In this document: in pieces, positions 51,778 through 60,289 of the stretch
Position numbering within the stretch: the first letter of the stretch is position 1
How the letters are laid out: every line of letters starts with the position of its first letter
From: Acidimicrobiales bacterium
GTDB lineage: Bacteria; Actinomycetota; Acidimicrobiia; Acidimicrobiales; SZUA-35
Assembly (NCBI GenBank): GCA_041394265.1
Contig: JAWKIO010000005.1
Location: forward strand, 1,674,001-1,738,000
DNA: 64,000 nt
Reading direction: 5' to 3'
Made by a program: the position numbers and the translations under genes
Notes under the pieces: model-generated
The model's input: only the letters and a program-made list of their open reading frames with translations
Database searches by the model: none
Told to the model about the DNA's origin: nothing

Positions 51778-52329
51778 TCAGCGCAACAGCGAATCGACGG
51801 AGGCCTCGCCGTCGCGGTAGCGACGGCCGATCTCGGACTGGAAGGCATCGATCCGGTCGTGGAGGCGACGACGAACGGTGGACAGCTCGATCTCGTAGGC
51901 CCGCATACGATCGAGCAACTCGGCGAGCTCGGCGTCGGACATGGTGCCGACGCCGGTGAGCTTGCCGGGCGACGCCACGGCGTCGAGCCGTTCGACGAGG
52001 GCGGCGGCCACGTCGCCGGGAGCGTTGATGGACACCGGACGAGCACCCGGGGTGGTGGTGGGCGCACCGGGGCGGGGTTCGTCGGTCATCAACGACGGCA
52101 GGTCGAACAGCAGCCCGGGAAGCGCATCGGCAGCGTCGGCGTCGCCGTTGCGACGGCGGGCCTCGTAGCCGATGATGTCGAGTCGGCCCTGCACGACTCG
52201 GCGAGCGAGCGAGACGTCGGCTTCGACCTGGGCGCACTGGGTGCGCAGCGAACGGACCTCTTCCATCGGGCGCGTGGTGAGACCATCGAGGAGGTCGTCG
52301 GCCAGAACCTGTTCAAGAGCGTCGATCAC
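51778..52329 (-). CDS. rsiG: RsiG-like c-di-GMP-binding anti-sigma factor
   Basis: 183 aa, mostly two long helical segments joined by a Pro/Thr-rich linker. The RsiG signature E(X)3S(X)2R(X)3Q(X)3D is visible exactly at residues 36-51 (E36, S40, R43, Q47, D51). It recurs at 146-161 as E146, S150, R153, H157, D161, with His for Gln. In Streptomyces, RsiG bound to c-di-GMP holds the sigma factor WhiG. No sigma gene is in this window. Leaderless GTG start behind a TAGTCT box. Confidence 0.8.
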   Translation of the reverse strand: MIDALEQVLADDLLDGLTTRPMEEVRSLRTQCAQVEADVSLARRVVQGRLDIIGYEARRRNGDADAADALPGLLFDLPSLMTDEPRPGAPTTTPGARPVSINAPGDVAAALVERLDAVASPGKLTGVGTMSDAELAELLDRMRAYEIELSTVRRRLHDRIDAFQSEIGRRYRDGEASVDSLLR

Positions 52330-52337
52330 ACTGCGTG

Positions 52338-52343
52338 AGACTA
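52338..52343 (-). promoter_or_regulatory. -10 box of the rsiG-like gene
   Basis: TAGTCT, 8 nt before the GTG start, fits a leaderless promoter. The 69-base gap upstream holds nothing else. Confidence 0.4.
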
Positions 52344-52398
52344 CCGGCTACCCGGAGGGATCACCGAACCAGCGTCGGGCGCCGACCCCAGTGGCCGC

Positions 52399-53229
52399 TC
52401 AGAGGAGGAGTAACCAGATCGGAGCGGCTAGGAGGTACGAATCGATGCGGCGCAGCCCCGGCGCCCAGGCATCGCCACGAGGAAGCAGCGCCGACCCGAA
52501 GATCTGGCCCAACGGACACGCCAGCGCTGTCAGAGCGACGAAGAACGGGATGATGGTGGTGGTCAGCGGCTCGGGAGCCAGCAGCCAGACACCGGCACCG
52601 ACGATCCCCACCGCAACGACACCGGCCGCCGGGCCTTCCACGTCGTTGACGGCACCCGATCCGATCAGGAAGTCGCCGGACTCATAGGCGCTCACGAGGC
52701 AGAGCAAGGCCACGAAGGCACCGACGTGTTGCGACGCGAGCAGGGTCAACGAGCCGGCAGCCACCCCCATCGGGATGGCACAGCGAACAGTGAGCTCGGC
52801 GAACTGCAACGGCTGCGCACCGCGTCCGGTGACCGTTGCGCCCGCGTACGCCGCGATGGCCAGCGTGGCGACGACCACCCCCATCCCCAGCCACAGCGCA
52901 CTGTCGAACAATCCGGTGGCAGCGACGACCACGGTGAGACCAGCGGCGAGCTGACGGTCGATCGAGGCCTCGCGTTCCCACGCGTGCGCCGTCTGGAGGG
53001 CAGCAATGGCCGCCGCAGGAAGCACGAAGATGGCCACCAGCTTTGGGGTCAGCGTGGTGGCGGCGAGGAGCCCCAGGAACCAGGCCACTCCCAGTGTCAC
53101 CTTCGGCCCGTCGACGCGATGGGGAACGGCAAACCGTTGCTGGCGCCACCGCTGCTCTTGGGCCTGCATTCGCTGCTCGGCCCGGAGTTGGCGGCGCACC
53201 CGACGAGTCGGCGGGCTCGAAGTGGTCAT
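52399..53229 (-). CDS. Multi-TM protein with a CdsA-like C-terminus
   Basis: 276 aa, about seven TM helices after a basic cytoplasmic N-terminus (RRVRRQLRAEQRMQAQEQRWRQ). The C-terminal stretch CPLGQIFGSALLPRGDAWAPGLRRIDSYLLAAPIW resembles the end of phosphatidate cytidylyltransferase (R-x-D-S...AAP), but the family's usual PGHGG-type motif is changed. It may be a divergent relative with another substrate. The ATG overlaps the moaD-like stop (ATGA). Confidence 0.55.
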   Translation of the reverse strand: MTTSSPPTRRVRRQLRAEQRMQAQEQRWRQQRFAVPHRVDGPKVTLGVAWFLGLLAATTLTPKLVAIFVLPAAAIAALQTAHAWEREASIDRQLAAGLTVVVAATGLFDSALWLGMGVVVATLAIAAYAGATVTGRGAQPLQFAELTVRCAIPMGVAAGSLTLLASQHVGAFVALLCLVSAYESGDFLIGSGAVNDVEGPAAGVVAVGIVGAGVWLLAPEPLTTTIIPFFVALTALACPLGQIFGSALLPRGDAWAPGLRRIDSYLLAAPIWLLLL

Positions 53230-53462
53230 CCGCCAGAAACCGGCGGGAGGATCGCCACCTCGTCGCCGGCCACCACCGGATCAGCGTCGTCGGCCGGCGA
53301 TCCGTTGAGCCAGACTCGAGCGTTGTCGGCAACGGAGGCGAAGTCGGGACCGAAGCGAGTGCGGGCTTCGGCGACCACGGCGCCGACCGTGGCCGCATCG
53401 ATGTCGACCTTCGCCGTGCCGGCGAGTTCGCGAGCTTGTGCGAAGAGACGGAGGGTGGCCAC
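53226..53462 (-). CDS. moaD: MoaD/ThiS-type sulfur carrier
   Basis: 78 aa ubiquitin-like protein ending in PPVSGG, the Gly-Gly end that is activated to a thiocarboxylate. Body blocks: TLRLFAQARELAG and DEVAILPPVSGG match MoaD. Likely molybdopterin synthase small subunit; a ThiS role cannot be excluded. GTG start at 53462, 6 nt after TACACT. Divergent from the phosphatase gene. Confidence 0.8.
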   Translation of the reverse strand: MATLRLFAQARELAGTAKVDIDAATVGAVVAEARTRFGPDFASVADNARVWLNGSPADDADPVVAGDEVAILPPVSGG

Positions 53463-53468
53463 GGCCCG

Positions 53469-53500
53469 AGTGTAGAGCTCGGGCTCCGACCATTTACTCT
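53469..53500. promoter_or_regulatory. Back-to-back leaderless -10 boxes
   Basis: TACACT (minus strand, 53469-53474) serves moaD and TACTCT (plus, 53495-53500) serves the phosphatase; each is 6-7 nt from its start codon. The promoters face away within 45 bases. Confidence 0.5.
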
Positions 53501-53507
53501 GGGCACC

Positions 53508-54137
53508 ATGACCGCTTCGTCCTCCGCCTCGGGCCCGGCGACCGTGCTGCTCCTCACCCGCCACGGTCAGTCCACGTGGAACGCCGAACGGCGTTGGCAG
53601 GGCCAAGCCGATCCGCCCTTGTCCGCGCATGGTCGCGAGCAGGCGGCATTCGCCGCCACCCGCATCGGCGTGACCGATGCCATCGTTTCGTCACCCCAGG
53701 ACCGTGCGCTGTCGACCGCAATGATCATCTCCGAAGCGAACGGGGTCGGCCCGGTGCTCGTCCACGATGATCTCCGTGAACGTTCGGCCGGCTCGTGGTC
53801 GGGGCTCACGCGCGACGACATCGAGGCGGCGTATCCGGGATGGCTCGACGACCATCGCCGACCCGACGACTTCGAGACCGACCACGAACTCATCGGGCGG
53901 GTGCTGCCTGCGCTCCGTCAGATTGCCGACGAGATGCGTGGGTCGACGGTGTTGGTCCTCTGTCATGGCGGGGTGATCAAGGCGATCGAGGAACATCACG
54001 GTGTCATCGACGGACGAGTCCCGAACCTCTCGGGTCGAGTCGTGCATGTTGGGGCCGACGATCGGATCTCACTGGGCGAGCAGGTGCGATTCCTCGACGA
54101 GGAGATCGCCACGGGTGGCGACGGCAACCGCATCTGA
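53508..54137 (+). CDS. Histidine phosphatase (phosphoglycerate mutase-like)
   Basis: 209 aa. RHGQSTWNAERRWQGQADPPLS carries the catalytic RHG; LSSPQDRA-type and LCHGGVIKAIEEH give the second His. Substrate unknown: related proteins dephosphorylate sugars, nucleotides or cobalamin precursors. The start is 7 nt after a -10 box. TGATG overlap with the next gene. Confidence 0.85.
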   Translation: MTASSSASGPATVLLLTRHGQSTWNAERRWQGQADPPLSAHGREQAAFAATRIGVTDAIVSSPQDRALSTAMIISEANGVGPVLVHDDLRERSAGSWSGLTRDDIEAAYPGWLDDHRRPDDFETDHELIGRVLPALRQIADEMRGSTVLVLCHGGVIKAIEEHHGVIDGRVPNLSGRVVHVGADDRISLGEQVRFLDEEIATGGDGNRI

Positions 54138-54610
54138 TGCTCGAGGTCGAGATCATCCGGAGCGACCGCCGGAAGAAGACGGCCCAGGCCCGGCTGATCG
54201 ACGGGGTCGTGGTCATCCGAGTGCCGTCACGAATGCCGGCGAAGGAGGTCGACAAGATGGTCGTCCACTTCCGTTCCCTCTACGAACGTCGTCGTGACGC
54301 CGCCGAGTTCGACCTCGTCGACCGAGCGGCGAGGCTCGCCAAACGCCACGACCTCCCGGTGCCCGAGTCCATCCGCTGGGTCTCCAATCAGCGACACCGC
54401 TGGGGTTCATGCACGCCGGCCGACCGGGTGGTCCGGCTCTCGGACCGGATGTCGGGCTTTCCCGACTGGGTCGTCGACTACGTGATCGTGCACGAATTGG
54501 CGCACCTGGTCGAACCGAACCATTCGCCGGCGTTCTGGCGCCTGGTCGGCCGATATCCGCTCACGGAACGAGCACGCGGCTACCTCATCGCCAAGGGCGG
54601 GGAAGACTGA
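54137..54610 (+). CDS. YgjP-like (DUF45) metallopeptidase
   Basis: 157 aa. VHELAHLVEPNHSPAFWRLV is the zinc motif (HExxH plus a downstream His), and RWVSNQRHRWGSC is the family's RWGSC block. Cytoplasmic, no signal peptide. Its substrate is not known. Starts on the phosphatase stop (TGATG). Confidence 0.87.
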   Translation: MLEVEIIRSDRRKKTAQARLIDGVVVIRVPSRMPAKEVDKMVVHFRSLYERRRDAAEFDLVDRAARLAKRHDLPVPESIRWVSNQRHRWGSCTPADRVVRLSDRMSGFPDWVVDYVIVHELAHLVEPNHSPAFWRLVGRYPLTERARGYLIAKGGED

Positions 54611-54672
54611 CCGTCACCACCTGAGCGCCCGCCGGCCAGCCGGTGTGAAGTCGCCGACCGCAGACGTGATCT

Positions 54673-54894
54673 TCAGGATCCGGACTGGTCGAGATCGGCG
54701 AGCGTCAGGTCGAGGGCGTCGAGTTGTGATTGCAGCTGGTCGAGGTCGGCCATGGTCGGCAGATCACGACCGCTCGTGGGCGACGCCGGCAACGGATGCG
54801 CGAGTGCCGACATCGACGGTGCCACCACTCGCGGCGGAACCGGTGGGACGGTCGGCGTCGCGAAGGGGGGTCGGGCGGGCGGCGGCTGCATCAC
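54673..54894 (-). CDS. Small Pro-rich protein with helical end, unknown
   Basis: 73 aa. The N-terminal 45 residues are Pro/Ala-rich and disordered; the last 25 (MADLDQLQSQLDALDLTLAD) form a leucine-repeat helix. A TAACAT -10 box (54901-54906) sits 6 nt before the GTG, supporting expression as a leaderless message. No family named. Confidence 0.5.
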   Translation of the reverse strand: MMQPPPARPPFATPTVPPVPPRVVAPSMSALAHPLPASPTSGRDLPTMADLDQLQSQLDALDLTLADLDQSGS

Positions 54895-54903
54895 GGCTCG
54901 ATG

Positions 54904-56058
54904 TTATCCATTCGAGTCGGCACCGACCTTGAGCGGCAGCCGGGCGAACGAGACGTCGAAGGCCCCTGAGCGTGGAAGCGGTGCCACCTCCTCGACCGGG
55001 AGGCCATCGGTGACGGCATCGATGAGCACGAGGTCGCGGTTGTCGCCCTCGAGTGGCGTGCGCACGAAGACGACCCGGCGACCATCGAAACTCAGCGAGC
55101 TGATGCGGTCGCCGGCACCACCCACCGGGATCCGGAAGAGCTCGACGCCACTGCTCAGCTCGGCGCCGACCAGTTCGGTGCTCGCTTCGACGCCGTCGGA
55201 ACGGTAGGTGACCTCGGTATACGCCATGGCGTCACCGTCAGGGCTGAGATCGATCAGCGTGAACGTGGCTCGTCGAGGCACCGGGCACTCCACGACGGTC
55301 GGCCCGGCGATGCCGACTGGATCGCCAAGAGAATTGAGGAACCCGATGCGCCCGCACTCCTCGTTCCCCACGGTGACCGCGTAGAGACCACCTGCAGCGG
55401 AGAAGTCGAGCAGCTCATCGGCGTCGTCGAGCACGATGATCGGTTCGGCCTCGAGGTCGAACAGCCGGACACGCTCGACCAACTTGTCGTCGACGAGGAC
55501 CAGCGCCTCGGCCGTGTTGTTCAGATATCCGACGTCGAGCAGACGGACGCCAGGCGGGCGGATGGCGACCGCCTCGGCACCCTCGGCGGCGTACCACAGC
55601 ACGCCGCTCCCGGAGGCGTCGACGACCAGCCCGCCGAAGAGATCGTCGGCAACGGCATCGGTGGACAGCGATCCGAGCGGTTCGGCCAACGGCGCCAGGT
55701 CGTCGAACGGGCCGCTCGACACGCCGTCGGGCGTTCCGAGCACGACGACCGACACATAGCCCGGATCGCGAGGCGGGAGCACCGCCAACGGCGCCTGTGC
55801 CTCGAGCGGTACCGGTTCGTCGCTCTGCGACGCAACGGCCGCGTCCTGGTCGGTGTCGATCGTGGTGGCGACGGTGATCTCGGCCCCGAGATCGGGAGGT
55901 TCGATCTCACCACACGCCGCAGCAAGACCGGCGGCCACCAAACCCGGGACCAGCCACCGCAACACCAGCTGGCGGCGGATCCCCGTCGGATCGACAGCAC
56001 CGGCGCCCGGACCCTTCGTGTGCCGGTTGTTCGAGCCTCGGGACGACATCGTTTCCAT
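54904..56058 (-). CDS. Predicted lipoprotein, beta-propeller-like
   Basis: 384 aa. A basic N-terminus, a hydrophobic stretch and lipobox LAAAC predict lipid anchoring. The rest shows repeated blocks of WD/propeller character: LLDFSAAGGLYAVTVG, LIDLSPDGDAMAYTEV, ISSLSFDGRRVVFVR. Function unknown. ATG at 56058 or three codons later. Confidence 0.7.
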   Translation of the reverse strand: METMSSRGSNNRHTKGPGAGAVDPTGIRRQLVLRWLVPGLVAAGLAAACGEIEPPDLGAEITVATTIDTDQDAAVASQSDEPVPLEAQAPLAVLPPRDPGYVSVVVLGTPDGVSSGPFDDLAPLAEPLGSLSTDAVADDLFGGLVVDASGSGVLWYAAEGAEAVAIRPPGVRLLDVGYLNNTAEALVLVDDKLVERVRLFDLEAEPIIVLDDADELLDFSAAGGLYAVTVGNEECGRIGFLNSLGDPVGIAGPTVVECPVPRRATFTLIDLSPDGDAMAYTEVTYRSDGVEASTELVGAELSSGVELFRIPVGGAGDRISSLSFDGRRVVFVRTPLEGDNRDLVLIDAVTDGLPVEEVAPLPRSGAFDVSFARLPLKVGADSNG

Positions 56059-56150
56059 GTTGTCACCTTGCCGCCGCGAACACACCGCACCAGGTCGTTT
56101 GTCCACCATCGCCGACCGGAGAAAAGCGTGCTGTCGGGGTGCGACACAAG

Positions 56151-56156
56151 TAGCCT
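56151..56156 (+). promoter_or_regulatory. -10 box of tRNA-Lys
   Basis: TAGCCT, six bases before the mature tRNA 5' end. No good -35. Confidence 0.4.
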
Positions 56157-56162
56157 CGACTC

Positions 56163-56237
56163 GCCCCTGTGGCGCAGCCTGGTTAGCGCAGTGGACTTTT
56201 AATCCATTGGTCGTGGGTTCGAATCCCACCGGGGGCA
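56163..56237 (+). tRNA. tRNA-Lys (anticodon TTT)
   Basis: Cloverleaf reads cleanly: acceptor GCCCCTG/CGGGGGC with one G-T pair, D arm around GCGCAGCCTGGTTAGCGC, anticodon loop CTTTTAA, T arm GTGGG-TTCGAAT-CCCAC, discriminator A. CCA is not encoded. Confidence 0.97.
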
Positions 56238-56330
56238 CGCTGCGTGCTTCGTGGTCCACCGAGCGAGCGACTAGCCTGCTCGGGCGGTCCGCCGCCGATC
56301 CAACGTTCACCTTTCCCAGGAGCCGGTCCC

Positions 56331-56726
56331 ATGGCCAAGTCTGCACCCACACTCGACACGCCATTCCGGCGAGGCGAGAAGGTGTTGACCACGAGGGCGC
56401 TCGGGCCTCATCCCGAGGGCTCACAGGCGAAGGTCAAGCTCATCAATGGGTTCGATCCGTGGATCCGGTACTGGGTTCGATTCGCCGACGGTGAGATCGT
56501 CGGCCAGGTCAGCCACATCGATCTCGTCCGTCCATCACAGGTCGATGAATGGCATGCCCGAGCCGCGGCGCAGGCCGAAGCGGCGCTACGTGACGAGTCG
56601 GCCGCCTCCGGCGACGCCCCGGCGGCCGAGGGCGGAGGCGGCGGAGGCGACGGCATCGCCAGCCAGATTCCTGCCGCCATCCTCGAGCGCTCCAAGGCAG
56701 CCAAGGCCCGACTGCTCGGAGGCTGA
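56331..56726 (+). CDS. Small protein ending in an IPxxLLERSK motif
   Basis: 131 aa, unrecognised. An N-terminal beta-like domain (about 10-75: KVLTTRALGPHPEGSQAKVKL, WIRYWVRFADGEIVGQVSHID), an Ala/Glu/Gly-rich linker, and a C-terminus IPAAILERSKAAKARLLGG. AGGAG lies 8 nt before the ATG. Its final motif is also found at the N-termini of the cytochrome c at 37140 and subunit IV at 34231. Confidence 0.7.
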   Translation: MAKSAPTLDTPFRRGEKVLTTRALGPHPEGSQAKVKLINGFDPWIRYWVRFADGEIVGQVSHIDLVRPSQVDEWHARAAAQAEAALRDESAASGDAPAAEGGGGGGDGIASQIPAAILERSKAAKARLLGG

Positions 56727-56728
56727 AC

Positions 56729-57664
56729 TTGCCCGCCCGACTGCTCCGGCAACTGGCCACCATCGGGGTCGCCGCTGCCACCGTCGTCGGCTGCTCACGC
56801 ATCGAACCGTCGAGTGACGGCGCCGCTGTGTCGACCATTGCGTCCGATCCGACCACGTCGAGCTCGGCCCCGGCCACCAGTGCGTCGACCACCACGAGTG
56901 TCGTCGAGGCCACCGTCCCCACCACGCTCGACACGACCACCACGGTCCCCACCGCAGCGGCAGGGGTGCAGGTGCTGGTCCCCGAGATCGTGAACCGCTA
57001 CCCCCACGATCCGCTGGCCTTCACGCAGGGTCTCGAGTTCCACGACGACGCACTGATCGAAGGGGTCGGCGAGTACGGCAATTCGGCCCGACGCATCGTC
57101 GATCCCGTCACTGGAACCGTCACGGCCGAGGTCAAGCTCCCGCTCGAACAGTTCGGCAATGGCATCACGGTGTCGAACGATCGACTCGTCCAGCTGACCT
57201 GGAAGGCGGGGCGAGCCATCGTTGCCGACCCCACCACCCTCGAGGCAACCGGCCAGTTCGACTTCGACGGCGAAGGTTGGGGGATCTGTGCCGAGGCCGA
57301 CCGCCTCGTCATGAGTGACGGCTCCAGCCGACTCACCGTCCGTGACCCCGCGAGTTTCGAGGCCACCGGGTCGATCGACGTCACCTACGACGGCCAACCC
57401 GTCTCCAACCTCAACGAACTCGAATGCGTCGACGGCGTGATCTGGGCCAACCGCTGGTTGACCTCGGAGATCCTGCAGATCGATCCGTCCACCGGTGCGG
57501 TGACCGCCATCGTCGATGCCCAGTCGCTCATCCCGACCGACCAAACCCTCGGCCAGGAGGACGTGCTGAACGGCATCGCCTATCGGGCATCGTCCTCGAC
57601 CTTCTTCGTGACCGGCAAGCGCTGGAACACGATGTACGAAGTGCGCTTCGTTCCGGCCGGCTGA
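56729..57664 (+). CDS. Glutaminyl-peptide cyclotransferase-like lipoprotein, copy 1
   Basis: 311 aa. Lipobox VVGC after a short signal, Thr/Ser-rich linker (about 28-75), then a propeller domain with HDPLAFTQGLEFHDD, LVQLTWKAG, LNELECVDGVIWANRW and LNGIAYRASSSTFFVTGKRW. The family forms N-terminal pyroglutamate. The family FGEG motif reads FGNG here. TTG start with GGAGG 6 nt upstream. Confidence 0.82.
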   Translation: MPARLLRQLATIGVAAATVVGCSRIEPSSDGAAVSTIASDPTTSSSAPATSASTTTSVVEATVPTTLDTTTTVPTAAAGVQVLVPEIVNRYPHDPLAFTQGLEFHDDALIEGVGEYGNSARRIVDPVTGTVTAEVKLPLEQFGNGITVSNDRLVQLTWKAGRAIVADPTTLEATGQFDFDGEGWGICAEADRLVMSDGSSRLTVRDPASFEATGSIDVTYDGQPVSNLNELECVDGVIWANRWLTSEILQIDPSTGAVTAIVDAQSLIPTDQTLGQEDVLNGIAYRASSSTFFVTGKRWNTMYEVRFVPAG

Positions 57665-57681
57665 CCGATCGTCGGCGCTCG

Positions 57682-58116
57682 ATGCATCATCCGCTCGACG
57701 ACGACCTGCGTCGCTGCCGACACCTGGCGGTCTACGGGACGCTGATGTTCGGTGAGCGAAACCACTCGACCTACCTGGGGTCGAGCCTGCTCGCGACCAG
57801 CGGCACCATCGGTGGGCGACTGGTCGAGGTACCGGCCCTGACGACGGATGCCTACCCCTACCCCGCCCTCCTCCCGGGCTCGGATCGGGTCGTGGTGCAC
57901 GTCTTCGAGGTGACCCAACCCGAGGTGCTGGCGTCGGTCGATCGGCTGGAACTCGAGGTCGACGACGACGGCCGACCCGAGTACGAGCGGCTGATCACCA
58001 CCGTGCGCGCCGACGCCGGCGAGTTCATCGACGCCTGGTGCTACCACTACCGCTGGCCGATTCCCGCACATTGGCGGCCCATCCCGGGCGGCGATTGGCG
58101 GGCCCGCCTCCGCTGA
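57682..58116 (+). CDS. Gamma-glutamylcyclotransferase (GGCT/AIG2)-like protein
   Basis: 144 aa. LAVYGTLMFGERNHSTYLG is the family N-terminal YGTLxxG motif, followed by a barrel with VHVFEVTQPEVLASVDRLELE. The family releases 5-oxoproline from gamma-glutamyl compounds; the substrate here is unknown. Lies between two glutaminyl cyclotransferases. Confidence 0.75.
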   Translation: MHHPLDDDLRRCRHLAVYGTLMFGERNHSTYLGSSLLATSGTIGGRLVEVPALTTDAYPYPALLPGSDRVVVHVFEVTQPEVLASVDRLELEVDDDGRPEYERLITTVRADAGEFIDAWCYHYRWPIPAHWRPIPGGDWRARLR

Positions 58117-58120
58117 CGCG

Positions 58121-58531
58121 TCAGCGCTCCCGCAACCCTTCGAGGCAGGCGATGGCGTCGTCGGCCCGATCGACCGGTACCAGCAGGTGGTCATGGAAGA
58201 ACCCGGCAAGCACATTGCACGGGATCCCCGCTGATCCGAGCGCAGTGGAGAACGCAGCCGTCAGGCCCACGGCCTCGAGCGCGCTGTGCACGTCAAGGGT
58301 CAGCCAGGCCGCTTCGAAATCGACCCGCCAGCCGCGGTCGAGCGCGACCCCGAGCGTGCACACCACGGTGAGCCCTTCACTCTCGACCACGAGTGCCTCG
58401 ATCCCGTCACCGACGACCGGTGCCTCGCTTTGATCGGGTACGCCATCGACATGGACGACTGCGTAGGTCTCGGCTCGCCGCGAGACACTCAGGGTCGCCA
58501 ACATGGAGTCGAGGTCGGTTTCGCCGGACAT
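58121..58531 (-). CDS. ACT-domain protein
   Basis: 136 aa with a tandem ACT-like pattern: TLSVSRRAETYAVVHVD, LTVVCTLGVALDRGW, LTAAFSTALGSAGIPCNVLAGFFHDHLLVPVDRA. Such domains bind amino acids or similar ligands. ATG at 58531 is 7 nt after a TAGCGT -10 box (58539-58544), which sets the start. Confidence 0.72.
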   Translation of the reverse strand: MSGETDLDSMLATLSVSRRAETYAVVHVDGVPDQSEAPVVGDGIEALVVESEGLTVVCTLGVALDRGWRVDFEAAWLTLDVHSALEAVGLTAAFSTALGSAGIPCNVLAGFFHDHLLVPVDRADDAIACLEGLRER

Positions 58532-58538
58532 GGGGCCG

Positions 58539-58591
58539 ACGCTACCGGTCGCCTTCGCCGACGCCGAGGAGGCCGGGGCGGGCAGTAGTCT
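58539..58591. promoter_or_regulatory. Divergent leaderless -10 boxes for the ACT gene and cyclotransferase 2
   Basis: TAGCGT (minus, 58539-58544) precedes the ACT ATG by 7 nt; TAGTCT (plus, 58586-58591) precedes the TTG at 58599 by 7 nt. Confidence 0.4.
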
Positions 58592-58598
58592 TCGACGC

Positions 58599-59531
58599 TT
58601 GACCTCGGGTGTGCCGCTTCCCCTCTGCACGGTGTTCGCCGCATTGCTGCTGCTCACCACGGCGTGCAGTTCGGTCTCCTCCGCAGGTGACGTGACGATG
58701 TCGGTCGACGACTCCTCGACGGTGCCGACAACCGTGGCGTCACCCACGACCCCGGCGGTCGGCGACTCGTCCACCACCTCCACATCCACTACCACGACGA
58801 CGCTCGCCGCACCGGCAGCGATCGAGCCGCTGATGGGGAACTACACCGTGACGGTGGTCGACGAGCTCGCCCACGACCCGTACGCCTTCACCCAGGGCCT
58901 CGAATGGCACGACGGATGGCTCTACGAGAGCACCGGGCAGTACGAACAGTCCGACCTCCGGCGCATCGATCCGACGACCGGCGAGGTCGACGCCCTCGTG
59001 CCGCTCGCCGACCACCTTTTCGGCGAAGGTCTCACCATCGTCGGTGGCGAGATCCTGCAACTGAGCTGGCGCGAGGGCGAGCTGCTGCGGAGCGGGATCG
59101 ACGACCTGGCACCGATCACGACCCAACGCTACGAAGGCGACGGTTGGGGCCTGTGTCACGACGGTGATCACCTCATCATGAGCAGTGGGACGAACCTGCT
59201 GACGAAGCGAGACCCGGTCACGTTCGAGGTCGTCTCGACATTGGCGGTCACCACGAACGGCAGACCGCTGGAGATGCTGAACGAACTCGAGTGTGTTGGC
59301 GACCAGATCCTGGCCAATGTCTACGGACTCGATCAGATCGTGGTGATCGACGCGATGTCCGGCATCGTCGTTGCGGTGGTCGATGCCTCGGCCCTACGAC
59401 CGGACGGGCTGTCGGCCGACAACGCCGACTACGTCCTCAATGGCATCGCCTTCCAGCCCGACACCGGAAGGTGGTACCTCACCGGCAAATATTGGCCGGT
59501 GATGTACGAGGTCGAGATCGTCGCGAGCTGA
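58599..59531 (+). CDS. Glutaminyl-peptide cyclotransferase-like lipoprotein, copy 2
   Basis: 310 aa from the TTG at 58599; a GTG four codons later is also possible. Lipobox TTAC, Ser/Thr linker, then HDPYAFTQGLEWHDGWLYESTGQYEQS, FGEGLTIVGGEILQLSWREG, LNELECVGDQILANVYG and LNGIAFQPDTGRWYLTGKYW. It keeps the FGEG motif missing in copy 1. Convergent with the alpha/beta hydrolase. Confidence 0.82.
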   Translation: MTSGVPLPLCTVFAALLLLTTACSSVSSAGDVTMSVDDSSTVPTTVASPTTPAVGDSSTTSTSTTTTTLAAPAAIEPLMGNYTVTVVDELAHDPYAFTQGLEWHDGWLYESTGQYEQSDLRRIDPTTGEVDALVPLADHLFGEGLTIVGGEILQLSWREGELLRSGIDDLAPITTQRYEGDGWGLCHDGDHLIMSSGTNLLTKRDPVTFEVVSTLAVTTNGRPLEMLNELECVGDQILANVYGLDQIVVIDAMSGIVVAVVDASALRPDGLSADNADYVLNGIAFQPDTGRWYLTGKYWPVMYEVEIVAS

Positions 59532-59535
59532 CGCC

Positions 59536-60246
59536 TCAACCTGCCTCGGCGGGCGGTGCCGCTGCGAAGACCGACGGAAGGTGTTCGATGAGGCGGGCGA
59601 GGATCTCGGGTCCTGCGGGCGCGAGGAGGTGGTCGGCCCCGTCCAAGAGGACGAGTTCCCCGGTGCCGGCGATCATGCGCACCATCTCGCTTGCGAACGA
59701 CGGCAGGATCGTGTCGTTGGTGCCGTGAAAGAACAGCAGGTCGCGGTCACCCAATCGATCCGCAGCCTCGCATCCCGCCGATTGGGTGGCGAAGGTGACC
59801 ACACCCGGCACCGTCGACCGGTCCAGGTGGGCAGCCGCCTGGACGGCGACCGCCCCGCCGAAGGAGTGTCCGAGGGTGACGAATCGGCGCCCGCCGTAGC
59901 GCGCCACGAGTTCCATGACCGCCAAGGTGTCATGTACGCATCGTCCGAGATCGTTGGGCTTGCGGTAGCCGACGCGCACCACACCGATACCGAGCTCTGG
60001 CAGCGTGTCGCCGAGGCGCTGGTAGAGACCACCGTCGGGACCGAGCAGTCCGCCCATGGCACCGCCGACGCACACCACCACGTTCTCCAGTTCGGCGTCG
60101 CCGTGCCACAGCACGCCCAGGAGACCCTTCATGGTGTAGAGCTCGAGATGATCGAGGTCGGGGCCGACCCGGGCCGTCTGCATGGCCATCAGTTCCAGCT
60201 TGTCGAGCGGTGATCGCTCGTCGGTCGGGGCGGCGTCGTCGGTCAT
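59536..60246 (-). CDS. Alpha/beta hydrolase
   Basis: 236 aa. Nucleophile elbow GHSFGGAV, acid Asp in HGTNDTILP and His in DGADHLLAP form a full catalytic triad. The oxyanion region is VCVGGAMGGLLG. No signal peptide. Substrate unknown, possibly a small ester or lipid. Confidence 0.83.
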   Translation of the reverse strand: MTDDAAPTDERSPLDKLELMAMQTARVGPDLDHLELYTMKGLLGVLWHGDAELENVVVCVGGAMGGLLGPDGGLYQRLGDTLPELGIGVVRVGYRKPNDLGRCVHDTLAVMELVARYGGRRFVTLGHSFGGAVAVQAAAHLDRSTVPGVVTFATQSAGCEAADRLGDRDLLFFHGTNDTILPSFASEMVRMIAGTGELVLLDGADHLLAPAGPEILARLIEHLPSVFAAAPPAEAG

Positions 60247-60289
60247 GCGCCACTTTGCCTCGTGCGACCGGTGTTGTCAGACTCGATCG

